The position numbers were made by a program, and so were the translations under genes. 64,000 bases of DNA from Minicystis rosea (GTDB lineage Bacteria; Myxococcota_A; Polyangia; Polyangiales; Polyangiaceae), in assembly GCA_001931535.1 (NCBI GenBank), contig CP016211.1, positions 12,074,377 through 12,138,376 of the forward strand, read 5' to 3'. The notes below the pieces were generated by a model. It was not told the origin of the DNA, searched no databases, and saw nothing but the letters and a program-made list of their open reading frames with translations. Shown in pieces: positions 18,782 to 27,163 of the stretch (its first letter is position 1; the number at the start of each line of letters is the position of its first letter).

Positions 18782-18855
18782 CTAGTACGGCCTCCCCAAA
18801 GTTCGTACCGGGTCCGGTGGGTGAATTTGTGATTCCCTGACCCGTCCCACGGCGC

Positions 18856-19950
18856 GTGCCGAGACCGGAGGCCGCGCCGATCAAGCTGCGAGCGTCGCAA
18901 AGAGGGCGACTCGTGCGGCGTGCTCGATCGGCGAAGGCGTCGCAGCGCGACGTGCTCCGTGCGCGAATCATTCTGCTCGCAGCAGCGGGCAGGAGCGTCG
19001 CGGCGACGGCGCGCGAGCTGGGGTGCACCGACAAGACGGTGCGAAAGTGGCGCGCGAGATGGTTGGCGTGGTCGGAGATCGAGGCGCTCGACGACGCGCC
19101 GCGCACGGGCAGGCCAGCGCGCATCCCGATCACTGCGCACCACGAGCTCATCAAGCTCGCCTGCCGGCGGGTCGACGAGCACAAGGCGCCGTTCCGGCAG
19201 GTCTGGACGCTGCGCGTGCTCGCGGACGCGCTCAAGCTCGAGACCGGCATTCAGATAAGCAAGAGCGAGGTCGCTCGGATTCTCGAAGGCGCAGCGCTCC
19301 AGCCGCATCGCGTGCGCATGTGGCTCCATAGCCCAGACCCCGAGTTTCGGCCGAAGGTCGAAACGATCTGCGGGCTCTACGTGTCGCCGCCTGATGGGGC
19401 CACGATCGTGTGCGTCGACGAGAAGCCGGGGATGCAGGCGCTCGAGCATCGATACCCGATGCGCGCCGCGATGCCTTCGAGCCCGGGCCGCAAAGAGTTC
19501 GAGTATCGGCGCCACGGCACGGTGACCCTGATCGCGGCGTTCGACACGCGCTCGGGGCGGGTGTTCGGTCAGTGCCGGCGCCGCACCGCCAAGGGGCTGC
19601 TCGCGTTCATGGAGGCGCTCGCGAAGCGCTACCCGACGGGGCGGGTCTACGTCGTATGGGACAACCTCAACATCCACCACGGCGAGCGCTGGAGCGCTTT
19701 CAACAAGCGCCACGGCGGCCGCTTTCACTTCGTGCACACGCCGCTGCACGCTTCGTGGGTCAATCAAATCGAGATCTGGTTCAGCATCCTCGCGCGACGT
19801 GTCCTCAAGCATGGATCGTTCGTCTCCGCGGCCAAGCTGCGCCGGCGCGTGCTCGCCTTCATCACGCACTGGAACCGCTCCGAAGCGCACCCGTTCCGGT
19901 GGACTTTCCGCAGCAAGTGGAAGAGGGTCGGCGTGCCGCGGGCCGCGTGA
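18856..19950 (+). CDS. IS630-family transposase, single frame
   Basis: This 364-residue DDE transposase of the IS630/Tc1-mariner superfamily has an N-terminal helix-turn-helix region (AATARELGCTDKTVRKWRARW, key part). The catalytic acids are in VCVDEKPGM, VVWDNLNIHH and NQIEIWFSILARRVL. The frame is complete and apparently intact. It begins 70 bp after the right CTAG of the IS701 element. I could not find matching terminal inverted repeats, so at least one end of this element seems lost or too diverged to see. Confidence 0.9.
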   Translation: MPRPEAAPIKLRASQRGRLVRRARSAKASQRDVLRARIILLAAAGRSVAATARELGCTDKTVRKWRARWLAWSEIEALDDAPRTGRPARIPITAHHELIKLACRRVDEHKAPFRQVWTLRVLADALKLETGIQISKSEVARILEGAALQPHRVRMWLHSPDPEFRPKVETICGLYVSPPDGATIVCVDEKPGMQALEHRYPMRAAMPSSPGRKEFEYRRHGTVTLIAAFDTRSGRVFGQCRRRTAKGLLAFMEALAKRYPTGRVYVVWDNLNIHHGERWSAFNKRHGGRFHFVHTPLHASWVNQIEIWFSILARRVLKHGSFVSAAKLRRRVLAFITHWNRSEAHPFRWTFRSKWKRVGVPRAA

Positions 19951-19965
19951 GCTGCGGTCCGCTCG

Positions 19966-20151
19966 ATGCCCAAGCTCTCTGCCGACGAAAACCACGTAGC
20001 CTCCGTCGAGCTCTTCCTCGCCCGCGCCGGTATCAACCATCTGCGCGTGCGCAAGCGCGGCGATCTCGTCGTCCTCGAGTCGGGGCCCGCCGACGACCCC
20101 ATGCCCCGCGCGCGCTTCCGCCGCGACACCGTCCACCTCTGGACGCTCTGA
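19966..20151 (+). pseudogene. Small conserved-hypothetical gene, possibly 3'-truncated
   Basis: This 61-residue frame begins MPKLSADENHVASVELFL and contains RVRKRGDLVVLESGP and RARFRRDTVHLWTL. It looks like genuine protein and, from memory, resembles the N-terminal part of a family of about 100 residues whose members continue after the HxW segment. Here the frame stops straight after it. It lies between two transposase genes, so truncation by insertion is plausible. The family recollection is not verified; treat it as a short hypothetical gene. Confidence 0.45.
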
Positions 20152-20233
20152 TCTTCCCCCGCTTCCGTCTCGTCATTGATCGGATCTCAGCCATCGACGG
20201 GAATTTGTAGGGCGAGGGAGCGGTTCCGCTCTC

Positions 20234-21650
20234 ATGACAAACCTCGGTCAGGACGAGGCCCGCCGGTGGGCGCATGAGGAGTTCGGGCACGCGGAGCTGG
20301 GAGATGCTCGTCGGACGCGGCGGCTGGTGCATATGGCAGCTGCGGCGGCGCGTTGTCCTGGCGGCAAGGTCCCCGAGGTGTTCCGCAGCAGCGCGGAGCG
20401 GCAGGTGGCGTACGACTTTCTCGCCAACCCGGAGGTCCAGCCTGAAAAGCTTCTGATCGCCACATCTACGGCCACCGCGATGCGGTGCGACGGGGCCGAC
20501 TTCGTGTTCGTCGCGGTCGACGGCACGAGCCTCAGGCTGACGGATCGAGCGCGAAAGAAGGACTTCGGCGCCATCGGTTCGACGAGCAACGGGGCGAGCG
20601 GCCTAAAGGTCATCCACGCCTATGCGATCTCGTCGGCAGGGATTCCCTTGGGAATCCTGGACCAACAATGGTGGAGCCGCGCGCGTCAGAAGAAGCGGCA
20701 CGACTGCCATCGTCGGCGCGTTCAAGACAAGGAGACGCGTTACTGGTTGAGCACCATTGCCGCGAGCACGGAGCGGCTGACAGAGCAGGGCTCCATGGCG
20801 TGGCTTCAGATCGACCGAGAGGGAGATCGTTATGCAACCCTGAAGGCGCTTCAAGAGTGCGGGCAGTGGTTCACCGTTCGATCAACGTACAGCCACCGCT
20901 TCGTTCGCCGTGGCGCGCAGATATCGACTCTCCCAAGCCGTGCGCAACGCCGACCCGCGCGGCTACCGTTCGATTCAGGTGCGAGCTCGCAACGGTGGTG
21001 ACGAGCGAGTCGCGAAGCTGCGCGTTCGGACGACGAGCGTGGTCCTGGACATGCTCGAGCGCCCGACCGGCGAGCGCGCAACAATCGCCGTGAACGTGGT
21101 TGACGTGCAGGAAGTCGGCACGACCCCTCGCGGCGAAGAGCCGATCCACTGGCGGCTGCTGACCAATCACCCCCTCGACACCGATGCCGACGTCGAGCGC
21201 GTCTTGTTCGGGTATGCCCAGCGCTGGCGCATCGAGGACCTGCATCGGACGTGGAAGTCTGGTGCGTGCCGTGTTGAGGACACGCAGCTGCGCTCAACCG
21301 ATCGAGTTGTACGATGGGCCATTCTGATGATCGCGACCGCTGCCCGCATCGAGCGCATCAAGCATCTCGCGCGCACCAAGCCAGACCAACCTGCCTCCAT
21401 CGAGTTCGAGGCACACGAGATCGAGGCCACGATGCTGATGAAGCGCGAGTCCAAGAAGCGGAATGAGCAGCTGCCGACGGGGATGCCCACCATCGCGCAG
21501 GTCACGCTCTGGTTGGCCGAGCTCGGTGGCTATACGGGAAAGTCCGCGGGAGGCCCGCCGGGCTCGATCACCATCAAGCGCGGTCTGGACTTCGTGCTTC
21601 CCGTCGCCATGGCGCTCGCGCGCCTTCGGGAAGAGGGCAAATTGCGATGA
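20234..21650 (+). pseudogene. IS4-family (Tn5/IS50-like) transposase, frameshifted
   Basis: The N-terminal part runs from 20234 in one frame to about 20920 and includes the Tn5-type DNA-binding region, the first catalytic Asp (VAVDGTSLRL) and the second (WLQIDREGDRY). The C-terminal part continues in another frame through 21650. It contains the YREK signature as YAQRWRIEDLHRTWKSG and the late IAQVTLWLAELGGYTGK segment. The two frames join near FVRRG/ARRYRLSQ (about 20905-20930). No slippery run lies there, so this is more likely inactivating. Clear terminal repeats were not found. Confidence 0.88.
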
Positions 21651-21671
21651 ATGCCGAGACCGGATCGGGGG

Positions 21672-21776
21672 AGGATCAGTCTCGAGCTACACCCCGAGAA
21701 GACACGTCACGAGCCGGTAGCCACGCAGTTCGAATGGCTCACGGCCGTGATGCGCGGGCACGTCAACTACCACGGA
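21672..21776 (+). pseudogene. Remnant of group II intron reverse transcriptase/maturase
   Basis: A short frame reads ISLELHPEKTR, the hallmark of LtrA-type reverse transcriptases (normally LELHPEKTRLIEFG). About 15 residues later comes FEWLTAVMRGHVNYHG, which matches the C-terminal maturase segment ending in GHxxYY. The intervening RT/X domain is missing, so an internal deletion joined two distant parts. No intron RNA domain V was found nearby. It sits directly after the IS4-like pseudogene. Confidence 0.65.
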
Positions 21777-21983
21777 TCGTGCACCCCTGGCCAAGCGAGC
21801 GTTTCGTTGAGCCGTAGACCTGGCCAGAGTTTCTGGAATGAACCAGGCAGAGTTTCCGGAACCCACACGTGCGTGGAAGGCGGCGAAATCTTCGCCGAAA
21901 GCATCGAGCTTCGGCACAGGGCGCTCGGTTCGTGAGGAGGTGCTCATGGGCTGGCTCCCTTGAGCCGGGAGCGCTGCTGTCTA

Positions 21984-23120
21984 GAGCGGTTTCCACTCGG
22001 GTTCGGTACAAGCAGAGAACGCCCGGCAGGGTGATGGCATGCGGGCTGCGCGGGCTCCGCGCATGGGACCGTACAGTGTCGACTTGCGACAGCGGATTGT
22101 TGACGCCTACCGCAACGGCGAGGGAAGCATGCGAGAGATCGCGGAGCGTTTCGCCGTCGTTCTCAGCACTGTGCAGGACTATCTCAGTCTCGAGCGGACA
22201 ACCGGGAGCGTTGCGCCTCGTCCGCACGGTGGCGGAAGGGTCTCGAAGATCGACGAGGCCGGAGCACAGCAACTACAGGCGCTCGTGGATGAGAAGAACG
22301 ATCGAACCCTGGATGAGCTGATCGAGCTGCTGGAGCGCCGCACAGGTGCGCGCGTGAGCCGCCCGACGATGTGCCGGACGCTGAAGCGGCTTGGTTTGCC
22401 GCGAAAAAAAAGACGCTCTGTCCAAGCGAACAAGACAGGCCCGATGTCCAAGTCGCGCGCCGCAGGTTCCGCCGTCGAGCGTTGGCGGCGGGGGCGCGAC
22501 GGCTGATCTTCGTCGACGAATTTGGCGCTCATCTCGGCATGACGCGTCGCTATGGGCGCGCGCCTCGCGGCAGGCGTGCCTATGGCAAGGTCCCCACCAA
22601 CCCGGACCCGAACATCACGCTGGTGATGGGGCTTGGCCTGCGAGGTGTCGTCGCACCGTGGGCCTTTAAGGGGGCGATGAACGGTGAGCACTTCGATGTC
22701 TACGTGCGCCAAGTGCTCATGCCCGAGCTGAAGCGCGGAGACGTGGTCATTGCCGACGGCCTTGGCGCGCATCGCCTGCGCGGCGTGCGCCAAGCGCTCC
22801 GTGCTCGAGGCGTTCGCTATTGGATTCTGCCCGCGTATTCGCCAGACCTGTCGCCGGTGGAGAACTGCGGCTCCAAGGTCAAGGAGGCCCTTCGCGCCGC
22901 AGCTCCGCGCACCGTGCCGGCGGTTTACGACGCGATGGTCCGTGGGGTCGACAAGGTCTTTCGGCAGGACGCGCAGGGCTGGTTCGCGCTGAAAGGCTAC
23001 ATCCGACGACCTCGTCGTCGCGCTCGTCCGCGCCCGGTCCAATCGCGCGCGCCCACGCCACTTGGTCGAGCTCGCGCCTCGCCGAAGACCGGCTGTACCG
23101 CACTCGAGCGAAAACCGCTC
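21984..23120 (+). mobile_element. IS630-family element with intact ends
   Basis: This 1137-bp element has inverted ends beginning GAGCGGTTTCCACTCGGGTT (left) and, on the other strand, GAGCGGTTTTCGCTCGAGTG (right). They are flanked by TA at 21982-21983 and 23121-23122, the target dinucleotide used by IS630/Tc1-mariner elements. It lies inside the IS701 remnant and shares its right TA with the next element. Its transposase is split at an A8 run. Confidence 0.9.
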
Positions 23121-23123
23121 TAA
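22039..23123 (+). CDS. IS630-family transposase with -1 frameshift at A8
   Basis: The first frame (22039 to about 22411) carries the helix-turn-helix region (MREIAERFAVVLSTVQDYL; RVSRPTMCRTLKRLGLPRK). The second frame (to 23123) carries the catalytic domain with IFVDEFGAHLGM, VIADGLGAHRLRG and SPDLSPVENCGSKVK. The switch is at eight A followed by G (22404-22412), a classic slippery site, so programmed frameshifting is plausible. The TAA stop uses the TA target duplication at the right end, so the element ends inside its own stop codon. An ATG at 22063 is an alternative start. Confidence 0.87.
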
Positions 23124-24307
23124 ATCACCGAGCGCGATCCGTGAACAACATCAAGCTGCCAGCCTGAGCATCGGCGCAACGCCCGTCTTACGTCGCCAAA
23201 CGTACCCGATGAGGTAGTCGCGGGCATTGTTCAGCAGGGCTTTCATGGTTCGGCAGCGGTGATTGCGCGTGACGTTGGCATGCAGGTCTTGCCATACCCG
23301 CTCGATCCGATTCGCATCTGGGCAGTAGGGAGGCAGGAAGTGCAGGACGATGCGACCGCCCCGGGGCTTCGAGGAAGCGGCGGGTCGCGTGAGCGGAGTG
23401 GATACCGTAGTTGTCGACGATGAGGTGAATACGCGTTGCATGGGCGTAGCTCTCCGCCAAGACGCGGAGAAGCTCGCAGAACAGCGCGGCACGCTTGTGC
23501 GCGAGGCCTGTCGTGTGCAGCGCTCCGGTGCGCACGTCGAGCGCGCCGGCCAGGTAGAACTTCTTGTTCTTGCCCGGCGTGACGACACGCCGCTGTTGCC
23601 CCGGGAGCATCCAGTCGCGCCCGAGCCGCGGGTTGAGGTGAATGTCCACCTCGTCGCCGTAGAGCACGGGCTCCTTGGCGCTGGAGCGCGCTTCGAGCGC
23701 ACGGATCTCGGCCAGCCGGCGCTTACGTGCGTCGCGCTTCCACGGACACACGACGATAGGCTTGGGCATGCCAAGTCGCGCGCCGAGGCGCGCGAGCGCA
23801 CGCCCCATGGTGCACACCGCCACCGAAGGGCCTCCTTCCTTCTTCATCTGCAAACAGAGCAGCTCGCGGGTCCATGTCGGTCGGCGCCAGCCGAAGTCCT
23901 CCGGTGTACGGCGGACCAGAGCCCTGACGCGCGAGAGGAACCCTCGATCCACCTTGGGCCGGCCATTGAACCGCCGCTTGTCGCAAAGCCCTGCGAGGCC
24001 TTCCTTCGCAAAGCGGTGCGCCACCTTCACCACCAAGGATCGTGCGACATCCAAGGCCTCAGCCACCTCGGGGCTGCTCTTGCCCAACCCGAGCTTGGCG
24101 ACGATCTGAAAGCGCAGCGCCGTGGCGGGGTCGCCGAGCTTGCGACCGATGCGGATCATTTGGCGGCGCTCGCCCCGCCCCATCCGGCGGTACACTGTTC
24201 ACGCGGGTTTCCTCTCTCGCTGGGTGTTTGGCGATTCCCAAACGAGCGAGGATGCCCGCGTATTTTCATCTACTTCACGAGTTGATCTCGGTTCCCGCGC
24301 GGTGATT
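23123..24307 (-). mobile_element. Second IS630-family element inserted at the same TA
   Basis: Ends are AATCACCG at 23123 and, inverted, CGGTGATT ending at 24307; TA flanks both (23121-23122 and 24308-24309). Length is 1185 bp. The left TA is also the right flank of the IS630 element at 21984-23120, so one of the two inserted at the TA duplication created by the other. Its transposase is on the minus strand and frameshifted. Confidence 0.85.
23151..24195 (-). pseudogene. IS630-family transposase, frameshifted
   Basis: The N-terminal frame (24195 down to about 23365) includes the HTH domain (LDVARSLVVKVAHRFAKEG), the first catalytic region (VLYGDEVDIHLNPRLG) and the second (HLIVDNYGIHSAHA). 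The C-terminal frame (to 23151) continues RIVLHFLPPYCPDANRIERV with the catalytic Glu. The frames meet at a CCCCGGGG run near 23363-23370, where one extra base would explain the shift. No A-rich slippery sequence is present, so this copy is probably inactive or carries a sequencing indel. Confidence 0.85.
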
Positions 24308-24328
24308 TAGGTGCTGTTGTAGTACTAG

Positions 24329-24420
24329 GGCACCTGCCCGATTCCGTGGTCACCGGTGTTGCAGCGCAGCACCGTCTCCGCCTTGAGCTCCGCGCTGAAC
24401 GCTCGTAGCTGTCGTTTCAT
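24329..24420 (-). pseudogene. 5' fragment of an IS3-family OrfA
   Basis: From an ATG at 24420 the minus strand reads MKRQLRAFSAELKAETV followed by GDHGIGQV. This is the typical beginning of an IS3-family OrfA (MKR..FSAEFKAE). The similarity ends exactly at the CTAG end of the IS701 remnant (24328), so an IS701 insertion cut this gene. The remainder is not found on the other side of the cluster. Confidence 0.6.
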
Positions 24421-24727
24421 ATTGGGCCTGTCCAAACGTAGCCCGGACTCTCTGTTGACCGCGAACTGGAGAAGATTCAAACCCTCTCGGTGAGGCGGAG
24501 TGGGGGTATGTGAACAATAAGGGCTGGTGGGAATTAGTGCGATGCTGGAACTCGACCATTTCCGTGCATACACGTCTGCATGAGGCCGATGTCAGGTTAG
24601 GTAGAAAGCGAATGACCTTGACGGAATGCATGATCTCAGTGTAATGGAAACCCCGACGGGTATTGGTGCCATCAATGGATAAAGCCCGTCGTAGGACGAC
24701 GCATGCGCGTCGATCGGAAAGGAACAC
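24421..24727. other. AT-richer upstream region of the secreted-protein cluster
   Basis: No credible gene is seen here. The stretch is visibly richer in A and T than the rest of the window and precedes three tandem genes on the plus strand, so it should contain their promoter. A good ribosome site (AAAGGAA) ends it. No clear -35/-10 pair could be assigned. Confidence 0.45.
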
Positions 24728-25279
24728 ATGAAACGTGCTGTCTCGGCCGCGTTGACGGCAGTGATGTCTGCTTCACTCTCTTTCGTAGCAAGCAATGCGG
24801 ATGCTGCCTATTCCGGGTATCCTAATCGTGGCATCTGTCCGAGTGCCGTAGCGTCGATTTATCATAATGTTGGGACGGGGTGGGGCAACAGCAACAATAC
24901 CTGGTGGGTCGTTGACGACGACCATCCCTGTCGGATTGCGCCTTTTTCGTCGGTTCAGGCGCAAGCCTGGGTGTCGATTCCCTACGACGCGAACCTCTCG
25001 GCAGCGTCCGGTCTTCAGGCGCCCAGCGTGCAGATCGCCGTACACGGGGACGGTTCAGCAAACGCAGCCTGCATCCAGTTGAAGACGTTCGACAGCGCGG
25101 GGAATTTCAGCGCGCAAAGCACGGCTGACTGCACCGCGGGAACCACGGTCACCCAGCAGATGCTCTATGGGGCGCTGGTGACGGTTCCGGCTGAGGGGAC
25201 CATCTCTGTCCTCATTGCCGCGAAGGGCAGTGCGACCGTGGACATGATCAATTGGCAACAGTACGTCGTCGGAACGTGA
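24728..25279 (+). CDS. Secreted protein of unknown family, paralogue 1 of 3
   Basis: This 183-residue protein has a Sec signal peptide ending SNADA-AYSG. The mature part begins YSGYPNRGICP and has conserved blocks AWVSIPYDANLS, TFDSAGNFSAQ and TVTQQMLYGALVTVPAEG. The same pattern (YSG..R..CP, SxPYD/E, D..GNF/L, TQQ..L..VPA.G) is shared with the next two genes, showing recent tandem duplication. Two N-terminal cysteines are common to all three and could form a disulfide. The pattern of short alternating segments suggests a beta-sandwich. I do not recognise the family; no catalytic motif is visible. Confidence 0.85.
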   Translation: MKRAVSAALTAVMSASLSFVASNADAAYSGYPNRGICPSAVASIYHNVGTGWGNSNNTWWVVDDDHPCRIAPFSSVQAQAWVSIPYDANLSAASGLQAPSVQIAVHGDGSANAACIQLKTFDSAGNFSAQSTADCTAGTTVTQQMLYGALVTVPAEGTISVLIAAKGSATVDMINWQQYVVGT

Positions 25280-25320
25280 GTGCCACTCTGATTACCTGCT
25301 GCGTATGGAAGGGATCTGGT

Positions 25321-25845
25321 ATGAATAAGTGGACTGTTTTTGCTGCGCTGGCTTCGGCAGTTGCTGTGGGGCTGCCGGTAACTGACGCTCATGCGACGGG
25401 TTATAGTGGCATCACTCGCCGGACGGCCTGTCCGGGGACTATCTACGTGCAAACCAACCAAGGCGCCTCTTTTGGCTGGCGTGATCTCGTGAACGGCTGC
25501 GGTCTGAAAGCAAGTGGAATCACGGGAAGCGCCTACACGTACGCGACGTTGTCGGTGCCGTACGAAGCTACCGCTTCTCAGACCGCTTCATTCTACCTCG
25601 GTGTGCATGGTACTGATAGTACGCACGGCTCGAACGTGGGTATCCAGGCATACTCGTACGACGCCAACGGGAATTTTATCGCTATCTCGGCGCTTCAGCC
25701 GTCCACCGGAACCACCCTTACGCAGCAGACTCTGGGCGTGGGCGTTACTGTGCCCGCCAACGGTGCTGTTGTGCTCAGCGTGCGGGGGCAGAACGGATCG
25801 AGCTTGGACTGGTTTGAGATGCGTTGGACGGCCAATGGCGTCTGA
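25321..25845 (+). CDS. Secreted protein of unknown family, paralogue 2 of 3
   Basis: This 174-residue protein begins MNKWTVFAALASAVAVGLPV, with cleavage expected near DAHA-TGYSG. Mature features shared with its neighbours are YSGITRRTACP, ATLSVPYEATAS, SYDANGNFIAIS and TLTQQTLGVGVTVPANG, ending in DWFEMRW. It starts 41 bp after the first paralogue. The start at 25321 is chosen over an open frame from 25252 because it gives a signal peptide and follows AAGGGA. Role unknown; it is probably co-expressed with the other two. Confidence 0.84.
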   Translation: MNKWTVFAALASAVAVGLPVTDAHATGYSGITRRTACPGTIYVQTNQGASFGWRDLVNGCGLKASGITGSAYTYATLSVPYEATASQTASFYLGVHGTDSTHGSNVGIQAYSYDANGNFIAISALQPSTGTTLTQQTLGVGVTVPANGAVVLSVRGQNGSSLDWFEMRWTANGV

Positions 25846-25882
25846 AGCGCGGTATGCTGTTTCTGCGTAAGGAGTATGGCTC

Positions 25883-26440
25883 ATGAAGAACTTGCTGGTG
25901 TCCGCATCTCTGGTCGTGGGAGCTTCTCTCTGCATGGCTCTCGTCGCTTCTGACGCGAACGCAGCGTACTCGGGGACGATTACGCGGAGTTTGTGTCCGA
26001 CGCACGCCAGGTTGCTTCGTTGGAATCAAATGTCTACTAGCGGCGTTGGTGCGATCGCTCCTGGTGGCCTCTGCGGTCTCATCAATAACTATGGGGTATC
26101 AGACTCTGAGTGGTTCTCGATGCCTTACGACAACTCCATCGAGCAGGATGTGAAGCTCACGTTGGCTGCTGAGGCAGGGATGGGGGATGTGACCCAAACG
26201 CCGTACTACGTCTGTGCCACGGCTTTTGCGTACGATGAGGAAGGAAATCTTGTGACGACCAGTCTGCCGAAATGTGGTGAGACGTCCACGGCTGGCAGCG
26301 GCGGGGACACCGTGCCTCAGACGATTACAGTGTGGCTCCTCAATGTCCCTGCTTTCGGCAGTGTGCTGACGAAGGTCGACATGGGGCAATACTACACCAA
26401 GCTCAACATGTTCAGCATGGAGATCGATGCTGACGGTTAA
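25883..26440 (+). CDS. Secreted protein of unknown family, paralogue 3 of 3
   Basis: This 185-residue protein has signal MKNLLVSASLVVGASLCMAL ending near DANA-AYSG. It shares YSGTITRSLCP, EWFSMPYDNSIE, AYDEEGNLVTTS and TVPQTITVWLLNVPAFG with the other two, but is the most diverged. It has extra cysteines (YVCATAF, PKCGE). The start follows AAGGAG. Its stop codon TAA lies inside the left terminal repeat of the 129-bp inverted-repeat element, so the insertion may have replaced the last codons. Function unknown. Confidence 0.84.
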   Translation: MKNLLVSASLVVGASLCMALVASDANAAYSGTITRSLCPTHARLLRWNQMSTSGVGAIAPGGLCGLINNYGVSDSEWFSMPYDNSIEQDVKLTLAAEAGMGDVTQTPYYVCATAFAYDEEGNLVTTSLPKCGETSTAGSGGDTVPQTITVWLLNVPAFGSVLTKVDMGQYYTKLNMFSMEIDADG

Positions 26441-26563
26441 CAGCCTGTCGATTTCGTCGCGAGCGCTCCGAACCTCGGGAGCCGACCCAGGAATCCTCCG
26501 CGATTCCGAGGGAGGCGACCAACGCCTCGGAGCGCACCGCAGAGAATCAACAGGCTGTTAACC
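26435..26563. repeat. 129-bp MITE-like element with 19-bp inverted ends
   Basis: The ends are GGTTAACAGCCTGTCGATT and, inverted, GGTTAACAGCCTGTTGATT, with one mismatch. TTAA is found at both edges and may be the target duplication. The interior is also self-complementary (GCGCTCCGA with TCGGAGCGC; GGAATCC with GGATTCC-like arms), so the RNA would fold into a long hairpin. It has no coding capacity. It may be a non-autonomous transposable element or a structured 3' end for the upstream gene. Confidence 0.75.
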
Positions 26564-26605
26564 TAGTGCGCATGTAGGATGGACTCTTGCTCGTGGGGAG
26601 CTTGT

Positions 26606-27163
26606 ATGCCTGCCTGGAAAATCATGCTCGGGCTCGTGGCGGTGGTAGGTGTGGGCGCGGTTATGAATCAGCTCTGGAGTCGAAGGCGCGACGACGCGCA
26701 AATCTCTGCGCGACTGAGCGCGCTCGAGTCGAATGCGCGCCCCCCTACGAGCAAGAAGGCCCATACGGCGGAGGAGTTGGGCGAAATTTACAAAGAGCGA
26801 TTCTCCAAGGAAGCTCGGGACCCAACGTGGGCTGCCGATGCGGAGCGCGATTATCGTCCTATCATCGATGCGCAGATGCCTCCGACAAGCCGCTTCGTGT
26901 CTCTAGAGTGTCGCTCGGAGTTCTGTCGCCTACAGGTGGTTCACGAGAGCATTACGACCAGTAACGACTTTCTGATGCGTCTTTTCTCAATGCCGTCGTC
27001 ACCGGATGCCAGCCCTTCGCTCACCTCTTCGACCAGCGGCTTTCGCGCAGTGCCTCCCGTCCATACATCGGATGGCAAGCTTGATTATGTCGTGTTCATC
27101 GCTCGGCCAGGAGTCTCTTTGACATTGGAGCCGGCAGATGCCGGTGCCGGATTCGCTAGATAG
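26606..27163 (+). CDS. Anchored periplasmic protein with CR..FCR motif, unknown
   Basis: This 185-residue protein has an N-terminal membrane anchor (WKIMLGLVAVVGVGAVMNQLW) followed by a charged helix (DDAQISARLSALESN) and a small domain with VSLECRSEFCRLQVVHES. This cysteine pattern is found in hypothetical anchored proteins of Myxococcota; function is unknown. The start at 26606 follows GGGGAG and gives a compact n-region. A hairpin follows its stop codon. No obvious link to the preceding paralogue cluster is visible beyond strand and position. Confidence 0.75.
   Translation: MPAWKIMLGLVAVVGVGAVMNQLWSRRRDDAQISARLSALESNARPPTSKKAHTAEELGEIYKERFSKEARDPTWAADAERDYRPIIDAQMPPTSRFVSLECRSEFCRLQVVHESITTSNDFLMRLFSMPSSPDASPSLTSSTSGFRAVPPVHTSDGKLDYVVFIARPGVSLTLEPADAGAGFAR

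Larger units (their letters stand above)
21867..24328 (-). mobile_element. IS701-family remnant split by two IS630 insertions
   Basis: Bases 21867-21983, read on the minus strand, match the 5' end of the intact IS701 element. They include the start of its transposase (from 21947: MSTSSRTERPVPKLDAFGED) and its leader. The outermost end, GGTGCTGTTGTAGTACTAG, is found 2.3 kb away at 24310-24328. Removing 21984-24309 joins them with exactly the spacing of the intact copy. Only about 115 bp of internal IS701 sequence remain beyond the insertion; the rest of the transposase is deleted at 21867. Confidence 0.85.

Noticed and set aside
18786..18855. Left terminal repeat of the IS630 element at 18856-19950
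   Set aside because: The sequence after the CTAG looks like an element end, but no inverted partner was found downstream, so no element boundary is claimed.
21810..21862. Two near-identical 18-20 bp units containing AGAGTTTC(C/T)GGAA as a transposon end
   Set aside because: They look like end repeats of some element, but no matching inverted partner or transposase could be assigned.
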